Shown: positions 1 through 8,146 of the stretch, piece by piece
Layout of the letters: each line of letters starts with the position of its first letter
How positions within the stretch are numbered: position 1 is the first letter of the stretch
Source of the DNA: AP-15 sp963846635
GTDB taxonomy: Bacteria > Pseudomonadota > Alphaproteobacteria > ATCC43930 > CGMCC-115725
Direction: 5' to 3'
Assembly (NCBI GenBank): GCA_963846635.1
Contig: CAWJXM010000025.1
Coordinates: forward strand, 79,527 to 143,526
Length of the DNA: 64,000 nucleotides
Notes under the pieces: model-generated
Database searches by the model: none
What the model was told of the DNA's origin: nothing
Seen by the model: only the letters and a program-made list of their open reading frames with translations
Position numbers and translations under genes: made by a program

Positions 1-491
1 CTTTGGCCTCCATGCCTGCGATGTCGGCACTCGCCTCGGGCAGCTCTTCGCCGGCGTGAAAGTCAAGCGCCACGCCGTTCATAGCAATACCGTTGCCCTG
101 TCGGTTGCGGGCCATCGTCAAAGACATGACCCAGATGCCCGCCGCAACGGTTGCAATGAACTTCGGTGCGGGTCATAAAAAAGCTGCGGTCGGTCGAGGT
201 TTCGACTGCATTGTCGAGCGGCGCCCAAAAGCTGGGCCATCCCGTGCCGCTGTTGAATTTTGTGGCGGCGGCAAAGACCGGTTGGCCGCAACCGGCACAA
301 TGATAAACGCCGGGACTGTATTCCTTGTCGAGCTTGCTGGCACCGGCCCGTTCCGTGCCGTGCTCGCGAAGCACATGATAAGCCGCGGGAGACAGTTTGC
401 GCCGCCACTCTTCTTCGCTCATCGACACCGCAAATTGCTTGCTGCTCGCCGCTCCCTTGCCCGCAACGCGGCCCAACAAACCTCCGGCCAT
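1..491 (-). pseudogene. msrB: Peptide methionine-(R)-S-oxide reductase, frameshifted after the catalytic Cys; 3' end off the window
   Basis: MsrB reduces methionine-R-sulfoxide in oxidised proteins. The zinc-binding Cys pairs are visible (CAGC near residue 67, CNRC near 113), as are the family segments SGTGWPSF and GGHLGHVFDDGP. The reading frame reaches the catalytic Cys of RYC and then runs off as YERRGA and stops at about position 63. Skipping one base at about position 83 restores the canonical MNGVALDF, and that frame stays open to the window edge. The gene therefore carries a +1 frameshift, or a sequence error, directly after the active site. The start at 491 is preceded by GAGGGG 5 nt upstream, which favours it over the internal Met at 422. 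Confidence 0.85.
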
Positions 492-570
492 AGCAACCCC
501 TCAATAAAGATTCACGAGCGGGATATCGGGACCCGCGGCCGTGACGTTAAGAGGGGCGTAAAATCCGAGG

Positions 571-789
571 TTAGTGCACCCGCTCGCCCTCATCCGGATA
601 GGGTCGCAGCAATTCGGCAGTCGAGCGGGCGATCCAGCACCACACCACGCAGGTCAGGGCGTCATCGCCGCTTCTCAGCCGTTGCACCTCCTGTTGAGCG
701 ACATCGGCGGCGGCAGTGCCATGCCGCCTTACGAGAAGCAGAGCTGCCTCCCAAATTTTTCGCTCGTTGGTCATCACGTTCATCATCAT
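571..789 (-). CDS. Small conserved protein, DUF6961-like
   Basis: A 72-residue protein, or 67 if it starts at the second Met cluster (MTNERKIW). The pattern is a charged N-terminus (ERKIWEAALLL), then RRHG, then a helical part with ADVAQQEVQRL and a hydrophobic segment around VVWCWIARST. This resembles the small DUF6961 proteins of alphaproteobacteria, whose function is unknown. It lies between msrB and parE, transcribed with msrB but 79 nt upstream of it. No clear ribosome binding site was seen. The family match is from memory of its pattern and should be taken as moderate. Confidence 0.5.
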   Translation of the reverse strand: MMMNVMTNERKIWEAALLLVRRHGTAAADVAQQEVQRLRSGDDALTCVVWCWIARSTAELLRPYPDEGERVH

Positions 790-906
790 CGGCAGTATAA
801 CGCCGATCAGGCCAAAACGGGTTCCAAATTTTGTGCTTATCCGAGATCGGGCGATGATCGTTCCAAGATATAGTTGCTTATCCCGGTACCGGATACCGAA
901 TGCTGC

Positions 907-934
907 TTGAACCGATAAAAGCCGCCGCTATATT
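907..934 (+). promoter_or_regulatory. Sigma-70-like promoter of parE
   Basis: TTGAAC at 907-912 and TATATT at 929-934 are separated by 16 bp. The predicted transcription start, about 7 nt after the -10 box, falls within a few bases of the parE ATG at 944, so the message may be leaderless. No Shine-Dalgarno sequence precedes that ATG, which agrees. Confidence 0.45.
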
Positions 935-943
935 CCCGCAGCA

Positions 944-2941
944 ATGTCTAATGCGCTCGATAATCCGGGTTCGCGGCCGGGGGACGCTTATTCCGCGAAA
1001 GATATCGAGGTCCTTGAAGGGCTGGAACCGGTTCGCCGTCGGCCGGGGATGTATATCGGCGGTGCCGACGAGCGCGGACTGCACCATCTCGCCGCGGAGA
1101 TTCTCGACAATGCGATGGACGAGGCAGTGGCCGGTCACGCCACGCGCATCGAGATTGAACTCGCCGCCGGCGATTGGCTGACGATCCGCGACAATGGCCG
1201 CGGTATCCCGATCGATCCGCATCCGCGTTTCCCGGACAAATCGGCGCTGGAAGTCATCCTGACGACGTTGCATTCCGGCGGCAAGTTCGGTGGTGAGGCC
1301 TATCGCACCTCGGGCGGTCTGCACGGCGTCGGCGTCTCGGTGGTGAACGCACTTTCGGATGCGCTTGAAGTTGAAGTTGCACGCGATCGCCGGCTTTGGC
1401 GGCAATCCTATAGCCGTGGTGAGCCCAAAAGCGCGTTGCAGGATTGCGGACCGATCCAAAATCGGCGCGGCACGATGCTACGCTTTCATCCCGATCCGGA
1501 GATTTTTGGCAAAATCGGTTTTCGACCGGCCGTGCTTTATCGAATGGCGCGGTCGAAGGCCTATTTGTTCCGTGGGCTCGAGATCCGCTGGAGCTGCGAT
1601 CCGGCGCTACCCCGCCCGGAGGGCGTTCCCGCCGAGGCCAAATTGCATTTTCCCGGTGGTCTCGGCGATTTTCTCGCCGCCAGCCTCGATGGGCAATCGA
1701 TGTTGACGCCGCGGCCGTTTATCGGCGAGGCCGAGCTTCCCGATGGCGGCAGGGTTGAATGGGCGGTCGCGTGGCCCGAAGACGAGGAGTCCGGATTCAG
1801 TCACTCCTACTGCAATACGATTCCGACACCTGAGGGCGGGACCCATGAGATCGGGCTGAAGAGCGCTCTTTTGCGCGGTCTCAAGGGCTACGGCGAATTT
1901 GTCGGGAATCGTCGCGCCGCTCAGGCGACGGCCGAGGATGTAACCGGTGCAGCGGCACTGTTGCTGTCATTGTTCATTCGTGACCCACAATTTCAGGGCC
2001 AGACAAAAGAGCGGTTGGCTTCGGCCGAGGCGACGCGGCTCGTCGAAAACGCGGTCAAGGATCATTTCGACCATTGGCTCGGCGCCGATCCGGCCACCGC
2101 CCGCCAGCTGCTCGACCGGATCATCGAGCGCGCCGAGGAGCGCCAGCGGCGGCGGCAGCAGCGTGAGCTGGCCCGAAAGAGTGCTACACGCAAATTGCGG
2201 CTTCCGGGCAAACTCGCCGATTGCACCCGCGACAGCGCCGCCGGAACCGAGATTTTTCTGGTCGAAGGCGATAGCGCCGGCGGCTCGGCTAAACAGGCGC
2301 GCGACAGGGAAACTCAGGCAATCTTGCCGTTGCGCGGCAAGATCCTGAACGTCGCCAGCGCCTCGATCGACAAGATGAAGGCGAACCAAGAACTCGCCGA
2401 CATCATCCTCGCCCTCGGCGCCGGCTCGGGCACTCATTACCGCGAAGACGCGCTGCGCTACGAGCGGGTTGTGATCATGACCGATGCCGATGTCGATGGC
2501 GCCCACATCGCATCATTGCTGATGACCTTCTTTTTCCGCGAGATGCCGAAGCTGATCGAGAACGGACATTTGTTTTTGGCCTTGCCGCCGCTCTATCGAC
2601 TGACCCAAGGCGAGGTGACACTGTACGCGCGCGACGATGCCCATCGTGACCAATTAACCCGGACGGGTTTCACCGGCCGCGGCAAGATTGAGGTTAGCCG
2701 ATTCAAAGGGTTGGGCGAGATGCCGGCGCGGTATCTGAAGGCAACGACAATGGACCCGGCACAGCGTACGCTGTTGAAAGTAAGCATTGGTTTGGCGGAA
2801 GCGGTATCGGAGGGGACAGAGGGCGCCGCATCTTGCGCCCGCACGACAGCATTGGTCGAAACCTTGATGGGGCGCCGCCCCGAATTGCGATACGAGTATA
2901 TCCAGAAGAACGCCCGTTTCGTTCGCGACCTCGACCTCTAA
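944..2941 (+). CDS. parE: DNA topoisomerase IV subunit B
   Basis: ParE is the ATPase subunit of topoisomerase IV, which decatenates daughter chromosomes together with ParC. The GHKL ATP-binding signatures appear in order: EILDNAMDEA near residue 55, DNGRGIP near 85, and GGLHGVGVSVVNALS near 125. The TOPRIM metal-binding parts follow: EIFLVEGDSAGGSAKQ, and VIMTDADVDGAHI with its DxD. The C-terminal RFKGLGEMP segment is also present. At 665 residues the protein has the usual length of ParE and is shorter than most GyrB. The frame is intact from end to end. ParE is preferred over GyrB because of its length and the lack of dnaN/recF neighbours, but the assignment is by motif only. The start has no SD and lies just after a promoter. 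Confidence 0.92.
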   Translation: MSNALDNPGSRPGDAYSAKDIEVLEGLEPVRRRPGMYIGGADERGLHHLAAEILDNAMDEAVAGHATRIEIELAAGDWLTIRDNGRGIPIDPHPRFPDKSALEVILTTLHSGGKFGGEAYRTSGGLHGVGVSVVNALSDALEVEVARDRRLWRQSYSRGEPKSALQDCGPIQNRRGTMLRFHPDPEIFGKIGFRPAVLYRMARSKAYLFRGLEIRWSCDPALPRPEGVPAEAKLHFPGGLGDFLAASLDGQSMLTPRPFIGEAELPDGGRVEWAVAWPEDEESGFSHSYCNTIPTPEGGTHEIGLKSALLRGLKGYGEFVGNRRAAQATAEDVTGAAALLLSLFIRDPQFQGQTKERLASAEATRLVENAVKDHFDHWLGADPATARQLLDRIIERAEERQRRRQQRELARKSATRKLRLPGKLADCTRDSAAGTEIFLVEGDSAGGSAKQARDRETQAILPLRGKILNVASASIDKMKANQELADIILALGAGSGTHYREDALRYERVVIMTDADVDGAHIASLLMTFFFREMPKLIENGHLFLALPPLYRLTQGEVTLYARDDAHRDQLTRTGFTGRGKIEVSRFKGLGEMPARYLKATTMDPAQRTLLKVSIGLAEAVSEGTEGAASCARTTALVETLMGRRPELRYEYIQKNARFVRDLDL

Positions 2942-3117
2942 AAACTCTTGCGTCGGGCATCGACGCCAATTACCTAAGCCCCGTCGACCCGTTTGAATTC
3001 GGCTTTCCGGCCTAGCGTTCCTATGCGATCGTCCGACCGTGTTTCCGAGCCAATCGTTGTCCGATGCGCTGCGCGGCCGCGTGGCGCCCTATTACCAATG
3101 TGTGCGGAGTTACCCTA

Positions 3118-3324
3118 ATGGCGACCGGTACGGTCAAATGGTTCAATGCGCAGAAGGGCTATGGCTTTATCCAGCCCGAGAACGGCGGTGCCGATGTGTT
3201 CGTTCATATTTCCGCGGTCGAGCGCGCCGGCATGGACAATCTGCGCGAAGGCCAGCGGCTCAGCTATGAACTTGAGCAAGGGCAGCGTGGCCGAGTTTCT
3301 GCGGTTAATCTGCGCGCCACCTAG
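3118..3324 (+). CDS. CspA-family cold-shock protein
   Basis: A 68-residue single cold-shock domain that binds single-stranded RNA or DNA and melts RNA structure. RNP1 (KGYGFIQPE) and RNP2 (DVFVHIS) are both present. The start MATGTVKWFN is the standard beginning of the family, so the upstream in-frame Met at 3064 is ignored. It is followed 61 nt later by infA on the same strand, and both products act on RNA. Confidence 0.9.
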   Translation: MATGTVKWFNAQKGYGFIQPENGGADVFVHISAVERAGMDNLREGQRLSYELEQGQRGRVSAVNLRAT

Positions 3325-3385
3325 CGCCGGAGAACAAATGAACGGGGGTGCTGCGGCACCCTCGTCGTCTTGCGAGGAGACGTGA

Positions 3386-3655
3386 TTGGCTAAGGAAGAC
3401 CTGATCGAATTCGAAGGCACGGTGCTTGAACTCTTGCCCGACGCGCGCTTTCGCGTGCGGCTCGACAACGGTCACGAGACGCTGGCTTATTCGTCGGGCC
3501 GAATGAAGAAAAACCGCATTCGTATTCTTGCCGGTGATCGCGTCACAGTCGAAATGACGCCGTATGATCTCACCAAAGGTCGGATCAATTTCCGACACAA
3601 AGACGAACGCGCGGCGCCGCCGATGACCCCCCGTCCGCAATATCGCAGACGCTGA
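3386..3655 (+). CDS. infA: Translation initiation factor IF-1
   Basis: IF-1 binds the ribosomal A site of the 30S subunit and assists IF-2 and IF-3. The S1-like OB fold is recognisable from AKEDLIEFEGTV, FRVRLDNGHE, GRMKKNRIRILAGDRV and PYDLTKGRI. The start codon is TTG, fixed by GAGGAG at 3374-3379. Beyond the normal 72 residues there is a basic, proline-rich tail ending in PQYRRR, so the protein is 89 residues long. The core is a strong match. Confidence 0.93.
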   Translation: MAKEDLIEFEGTVLELLPDARFRVRLDNGHETLAYSSGRMKKNRIRILAGDRVTVEMTPYDLTKGRINFRHKDERAAPPMTPRPQYRRR

Positions 3656-3702
3656 CCGAGGCCAGCGTTGTGCTGGGTGCATGCCCGGTTTCGAAAAAAA
3701 CA

Positions 3703-3731
3703 TTGACACGGTAGCAGTAGCACCCGATCTA
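3703..3731 (+). promoter_or_regulatory. Possible sigma-70 promoter upstream of the DEAD-box helicase
   Basis: A good -35 box TTGACA (3703-3708) is followed after 17 bp by a weak -10 candidate, GATCTA (3726-3731). It lies in the 127-nt gap before the helicase gene, which would have a leader of about 45 nt. Confidence 0.3.
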
Positions 3732-3782
3732 GTGGGCAAGATGCAACGCCGCTAAATATTACAAAAAGGCTACACTCTTTCG

Positions 3783-5240
3783 ATGGATTTTTCTGAACTC
3801 GACTTGTCGCCTGAAGTTCTTCAGGCGATTTCAGACGCCGGCTACACAAATCCTACCCCGATCCAGCAACAGGCGATCCCCCAGGTAAAGCGCGAACGCG
3901 ATGTGCTTGGTTGCGCGCAAACCGGGACTGGTAAAACCGCAAGCTTTGTCTTGCCGATGATCGACATGCTGGCGGCCGGCCGCTCGCGAGTGCGCATGCC
4001 GCGCTCATTGATCCTTGAACCCACCCGGGAATTGGCGACACAGGTCGCCAACTCATTCGAGCGCTATGGCAAGTATCATCGTTTGACCATGGCCCTGCTG
4101 ATCGGCGGCGAAAGCTTTGTTGACCAGGAGCGGAAGCTCGATCGCGGTGTCGACGTATTGATCGCCACACCGGGACGGCTCCTCGATTTATATGGGCGCG
4201 GCAAGATCATCCTTTCCGACGCGCATATATTGGTAATTGACGAAGCCGATCGGATGCTCGACATGGGCTTTATTCCCGATGTCGAACGAATTGTTGGCCT
4301 TTTGCCAAAAAACCGGCAGACCTTGTTCTTTTCCGCAACAATGCCAGCAGAAATTCGCCGCTTGGCCGACGCGTTTCTTACCAATCCGGTGGAAATCGCG
4401 GTCGCACCGCCGGCCTCACCGGCAGCAACGGTCGAGCAGTCGTTCGCGGTTGTCGCTCCGCGCGAGAAGCGCGAGGCGCTGCGTCGGTTGATCCGCAGCG
4501 AAGACGTCAAGAACGCGCTGATCTTCTGCAATCGCAAGCGCGACGTTGACATCCTTTACAAATCGCTGACCCGACATGGTTTTGATGCGGCTGCACTACA
4601 CGGTGACATGCCGCAACATAGGCGCACCGAAACCCTCGAGCGTTTCAGGAACGACGAGGTGAGGCTGTTGGTGGCGAGCGATGTTGCTGCTCGCGGTCTC
4701 GATATCAAAGGCATGAGCCACGTGTTTTGTTTCGACGTGCCGATCCATGCCGAGGATTATGTTCACCGCATTGGCCGCACTGGCCGGGCTGGTTTGACCG
4801 GTCGCTCATTCATGTTGGCGGCACCCGAGGACGGCAAAGCGGTCGCCGCCATCGTCAAGCTGATCGGCAAGGAAATTCCGCTGATCGCAATCGACGGCAT
4901 CGAACCCGCTGAGCTCGAATATGAGGATCGGCGTCGTCGTCGATCGCGCACGGCGAAGCCCGGTGTCGTCTCTCGCGTGGCGGACAAGGGCGCATCAAGC
5001 GGGCGCAAGAGCGCGGACGAGGCCCGCCGCGCCCGGCCAGTTCGCTCCACAGCGGGACCGCAGGCACCCGCACAGACACCCCCAGATCGCGGCAATGTCA
5101 TGCCGTTTCCGCGCGCTTCGCAGGCCCGTCGTCCGCGGCAACCTGAGCGCGATGTCGAAGACGATCGTAAAGTCGTCGGCTTTGGCGATCATTTGCCTGC
5201 TTTCCTGGCCCGGGCTCCGCGGGTGGCTGTTCGCCCCTGA
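3783..5240 (+). CDS. rhlE: DEAD-box RNA helicase, RhlE type
   Basis: An ATP-dependent RNA helicase for RNA remodelling, ribosome assembly or turnover. All motifs are present in order: Q motif (PTPIQQQAIP), motif I AQTGTGKT at 45-52, PTRELA, DEAD at 153-156, SAT at 184-186, and HRIGRTGRAG in the second RecA domain. The C-terminal extension from about residue 385 is Arg-rich and disordered. It ends with VVGFGDHLPAFL, a segment I have seen conserved at the end of alphaproteobacterial homologues. The frame is intact. An Lrp-type sensor gene follows 24 nt later. Confidence 0.9.
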   Translation: MDFSELDLSPEVLQAISDAGYTNPTPIQQQAIPQVKRERDVLGCAQTGTGKTASFVLPMIDMLAAGRSRVRMPRSLILEPTRELATQVANSFERYGKYHRLTMALLIGGESFVDQERKLDRGVDVLIATPGRLLDLYGRGKIILSDAHILVIDEADRMLDMGFIPDVERIVGLLPKNRQTLFFSATMPAEIRRLADAFLTNPVEIAVAPPASPAATVEQSFAVVAPREKREALRRLIRSEDVKNALIFCNRKRDVDILYKSLTRHGFDAAALHGDMPQHRRTETLERFRNDEVRLLVASDVAARGLDIKGMSHVFCFDVPIHAEDYVHRIGRTGRAGLTGRSFMLAAPEDGKAVAAIVKLIGKEIPLIAIDGIEPAELEYEDRRRRRSRTAKPGVVSRVADKGASSGRKSADEARRARPVRSTAGPQAPAQTPPDRGNVMPFPRASQARRPRQPERDVEDDRKVVGFGDHLPAFLARAPRVAVRP

Positions 5241-5264
5241 CCCCGCCTTAGCCGCAGGACCGTG

Positions 5265-5522
5265 ATGAAAACGATATTCGTCATGGTCAAATGCGAACTC
5301 GGCAAGGCCTATTCCGTAGCCGACGAAGCCGTCACCAACATTGAGCAGGTCTCGGAAGTCTACTCGACCTCCGGTCAGTACGATCTCCTGATGAAACTAT
5401 ATCTACCCGAAACCGCGGATATCGGCCATTTCGTCACCGAACGATTGCAGACCTTGCCCGGTGTCAAAGACACATTTACGATCATTGCATTCAAGGCGTT
5501 TTCTGAGGATTGTTCGGTTTAA
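5265..5522 (+). CDS. Lrp/AsnC ligand-binding domain protein (RAM domain only)
   Basis: An 85-residue stand-alone RAM (AsnC_trans_reg) domain without the helix-turn-helix of full Lrp/AsnC regulators. Such proteins form rings and are thought to sense amino acids. Characteristic parts are KTIFVMVKCELGKAY, VSEVYSTSGQYDLLMKLYL and LPGVKDTFTIIAFK. A GTG at 5262 sits directly before the ATG and is an alternative start. The gene lies 24 nt after the helicase and 15 nt before the Rieske gene, suggesting one transcript. Confidence 0.85.
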   Translation: MKTIFVMVKCELGKAYSVADEAVTNIEQVSEVYSTSGQYDLLMKLYLPETADIGHFVTERLQTLPGVKDTFTIIAFKAFSEDCSV

Positions 5523-5537
5523 GCGAGGACAGGGCCG

Positions 5538-5861
5538 ATGAGCGGAGGCGACGAGGGGTGGGTGCGCGTTGCCGGACGCAGCGATCTCGCGGCGGGCGAA
5601 GTCATCGGGGTTGAAGCCGGGGGCCGATCGATCGCTATATACGACTGCGATGGCGAATTATTTGCCACCGACAACATCTGTACCCATGCTTATGCTTGCC
5701 TGTCCGACGGCTGGCTCGATGGTACAATGATCGAATGCCCGTTGCATGCGGCACGTTTTGATGTGCGGACAGGCCAGGTTTTGGATCCGCCTGCGACGGA
5801 AGATCTGAAGACGTATCCGATACGCCAAGCCGGCGATGCGATCCTGATCAAGCTTGATTGA
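5538..5861 (+). CDS. Rieske-type [2Fe-2S] ferredoxin
   Basis: A 107-residue soluble Rieske protein that would carry electrons to a ring-hydroxylating oxygenase or similar enzyme. The cluster ligands are CTH near residue 49 and CPLH near 69. The surrounding sequence (NICTHAYACLSDG, ECPLHAARFDVRTG) matches ferredoxins of the BphF/NdoA type. No oxygenase large subunit is adjacent, so its partner is unknown. It is probably co-transcribed with the preceding RAM-domain gene. Confidence 0.88.
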   Translation: MSGGDEGWVRVAGRSDLAAGEVIGVEAGGRSIAIYDCDGELFATDNICTHAYACLSDGWLDGTMIECPLHAARFDVRTGQVLDPPATEDLKTYPIRQAGDAILIKLD

Positions 5862-6015
5862 GGCATCGCGGCGGCCACCGCGCGCTGCCATCCCACCCAG
5901 ATCGTCACCGCCACTCGGCGGCTACGCCGCCCCGACGGTCAGAGGACCGCGCCCTGTTGACGGGCGGCGATTGGGCTAGAATGACCCGGCGGAACCCGTT
6001 TTTCAGGAGGACGCC

Positions 6016-7074
6016 GTGGCCCAAAGTCAGACCGAACACCCGATCGTTCACTTTGTCGGCAGCATCCCGCTGCCGGACGCCGAAACCGTGTTTCGCCAAC
6101 TGGCCGAAACCGCCGGACCCTATCTGCAGCGCCTGCCCGACGGCGAGACCGGTATACGCAAAACCTGGATCCGCTTTTTGCAGCAGGTGCTGGCCGATAA
6201 CCCGGCGATCGAGGTCGCCTCAGACGTGCCGCCGTTCAAATTCACGCAATGGGACGGCAAACTCTTGCGTGAAATCCCGCGACTGCGCGTCAAACCCGGG
6301 ATGACGCCAGATCCCGCCACGTTCGAAACCGGCTATGCCGAGATGGCGATCACGTCGTGGAAACTTTTCGATCGGTTGCAGCGCGAGGGTGTGATCCCGG
6401 TAGCGGTCAAATTCCAGATCTCGCTGCCGACCCCGATCGCGCCGACCTACAACAACATGGTGCCGTCCGATCGGCCGCGGTTATTGCCGGCATTGACCCG
6501 GCATTTGATCGGCGAGGTCGCCAAGATCGCCGCCGCGATGCCGAACGACCGCATCGCCATGCAATGGGATGTGTGCCAGGAAGTGCTGGCCTGGGAGGGT
6601 TATTATGAGCCAGGTCCGGTCGATTTCCGCACCGAGACGATCGATGTCCTGACCCGCATCGGCGAGGCGGTGCCGGCCGCGATCGAACTCGGCTACCATC
6701 TGTGCTACGGCAGCCCGGCGGACGAGCATTGCGTCCAGCCCAAGGACATGGCGATCATGGTCGAGATCGCGAACGCCACCAGTGCCGGCGTCACGCGCCC
6801 GATCCAGTTCTTCCATATGCCGGTGCCAAAGGGGCGCACCGACGATGCCTATTTTGCGCCGCTCGACAATCTGCACCTGCACCCCGAGACCAAGCTCTAT
6901 CTTGGTCTCGTACACCACGACGATGCGGCTGGCGATGCGGCGCGGATCGCCGCGGCGCGCCGGCACGCGCAGGTCGATGGTGTGGCTACCGAATGCGGCA
7001 TGGCGCGTGGTGACCCGGCGCGGCTGCCGGAGCTGCTCGCTGCACATGTCCGCGCGGCGGAAACCGCGGCTTAA
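6016..7074 (+). CDS. MetE C-terminal-like (cobalamin-independent methionine synthase fold) protein
   Basis: A 352-residue protein of the UROD/MetE-like barrel superfamily, function unknown. It keeps possible zinc ligands of MetE: an HxC motif in ELGYHLCYGS near residue 229 and a second Cys in ATECGMA near 328. This suggests a zinc-thiolate methyltransferase-like chemistry, but the folate-binding half of MetE is absent. The start is GTG at 6016, fixed by a perfect AGGAGG at 6005-6010. It is followed by a strong hairpin and converges with an HpaI-type aldolase gene. The substrate cannot be told from sequence. Confidence 0.65.
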   Translation: MAQSQTEHPIVHFVGSIPLPDAETVFRQLAETAGPYLQRLPDGETGIRKTWIRFLQQVLADNPAIEVASDVPPFKFTQWDGKLLREIPRLRVKPGMTPDPATFETGYAEMAITSWKLFDRLQREGVIPVAVKFQISLPTPIAPTYNNMVPSDRPRLLPALTRHLIGEVAKIAAAMPNDRIAMQWDVCQEVLAWEGYYEPGPVDFRTETIDVLTRIGEAVPAAIELGYHLCYGSPADEHCVQPKDMAIMVEIANATSAGVTRPIQFFHMPVPKGRTDDAYFAPLDNLHLHPETKLYLGLVHHDDAAGDAARIAAARRHAQVDGVATECGMARGDPARLPELLAAHVRAAETAA

Positions 7075-7095
7075 GCACAACCTCCGGTTCCCGAG

Positions 7096-7127
7096 CGAGA
7101 GCCGGCCACGAAGGCGGCCGGCTCTCG
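7096..7127. terminator. Strong 12-bp hairpin between convergent genes
   Basis: Arms 7096-7107 and 7116-7127 pair perfectly over 12 bp (CGAGAGCCGGCC with its complement) around an 8-nt loop. It sits in the 60-nt gap between two convergent genes, as expected of a bidirectional terminator. There is no long T-run on either side. Confidence 0.6.
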
Positions 7128-7134
7128 GCCGAGC

Positions 7135-7929
7135 CTACCCGACCGAAAGCTTGTGTAAAAACGCGGTACGCTGCGCGGCTGCGGCCGCCATAAACGAAGC
7201 ATCTTGGCCGGCCAGCACGAACCGAGAGCCCATCTCGATGTAGCGCCGCGTAAGCGTCTCGTCATAGACGCCGCCCATGCCCGGAAACTTGCCGTGCTTG
7301 TGCGCGGCCGCGATAACCTTCTGATAGGCGTCGACGACTCGCTCGTCACCGAATTCGCCGTGAATGCCCATCTCGGCGCAGAGATCGTTGGTCCCGATCA
7401 GCAATACGTCGATGCCCGGCACCGCGGCGATCTCTTCTGCATTGGCGATCGCGGTCGGCGTCTCGAGCATGACCACGGTCAAATTGGCGGCGTTGAGCGC
7501 GCTCGCGGCTTCGGCAGAACGCGCCGAACGCAGCGCGTAATGCGGCCCGATACCGCCCATCGAGCGGTGCCCCATCGGCGGATATTTGAGCCAATTCACC
7601 ACCTCCCGGGCCTCGGCGGCAGTATCGACATGCGGCATGACGATCCCGAGCACACCATTATCGAGCGCCCGCGTCGCAATCGCGTATTCGCCGTTTGGCA
7701 CCCGCGCGATTGGCGCTATGCCCGTGTCGAGCGCCGCGATCGCGATCTGCGCGCAGGCTTCGAGCGACATGACGCCGTGCTCCATGTCGAGAAACAACCA
7801 GTCGAACCCGGCGACGGCCATCGCCTTGGCGATCTCGACGCTGCGCGTCATGCGAATGCCGACACCAAGTGACAATTGGCCTTGTTCGAGCTTTTCACGG
7901 GCAACGTTGCGGATTGCGGCGGCGGGCAT
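7135..7929 (-). CDS. HpcH/HpaI-family aldolase (4-hydroxy-2-oxoheptanedioate aldolase type)
   Basis: A class II, metal-dependent pyruvate aldolase that splits 4-hydroxy-2-oxo acids, a late step in meta-cleavage catabolism of aromatics. Family segments include FDWLFLDMEHG, ARVPNGE, VMPHVDTAAEA, a GGIGPHYA stretch, VVMLETPTAIAN and GTNDLCAEMG. A Glu and an Asp in the last two are the usual metal ligands. The start at 7929 is preferred over the upstream Met at 7944 because GGGAGAG lies 5 nt upstream. Extradiol-type enzymes are encoded next door. The true substrate is not known. Confidence 0.85.
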   Translation of the reverse strand: MPAAAIRNVAREKLEQGQLSLGVGIRMTRSVEIAKAMAVAGFDWLFLDMEHGVMSLEACAQIAIAALDTGIAPIARVPNGEYAIATRALDNGVLGIVMPHVDTAAEAREVVNWLKYPPMGHRSMGGIGPHYALRSARSAEAASALNAANLTVVMLETPTAIANAEEIAAVPGIDVLLIGTNDLCAEMGIHGEFGDERVVDAYQKVIAAAHKHGKFPGMGGVYDETLTRRYIEMGSRFVLAGQDASFMAAAAAQRTAFLHKLSVG

Positions 7930-8146
7930 CGGTCTCTCCCTCATCTTCCCCAGGCGGAATGGGTCAGCCTGCCCGTTCTCGTGCGTTGCCGCAACACGCC
8001 AAGGGCCGCGCTACCGCGATATCAGTTGCAACGAAGATCGAGCAGCGGCATCTAATTCCGCAAACCGGCGGGGTACCGCGCGGCAGAACGCCGCCCAGCG
8101 CAACCGCTCCCGCTGGCTCACGGGCTCGCGCAGAGGAGGAACCAAA

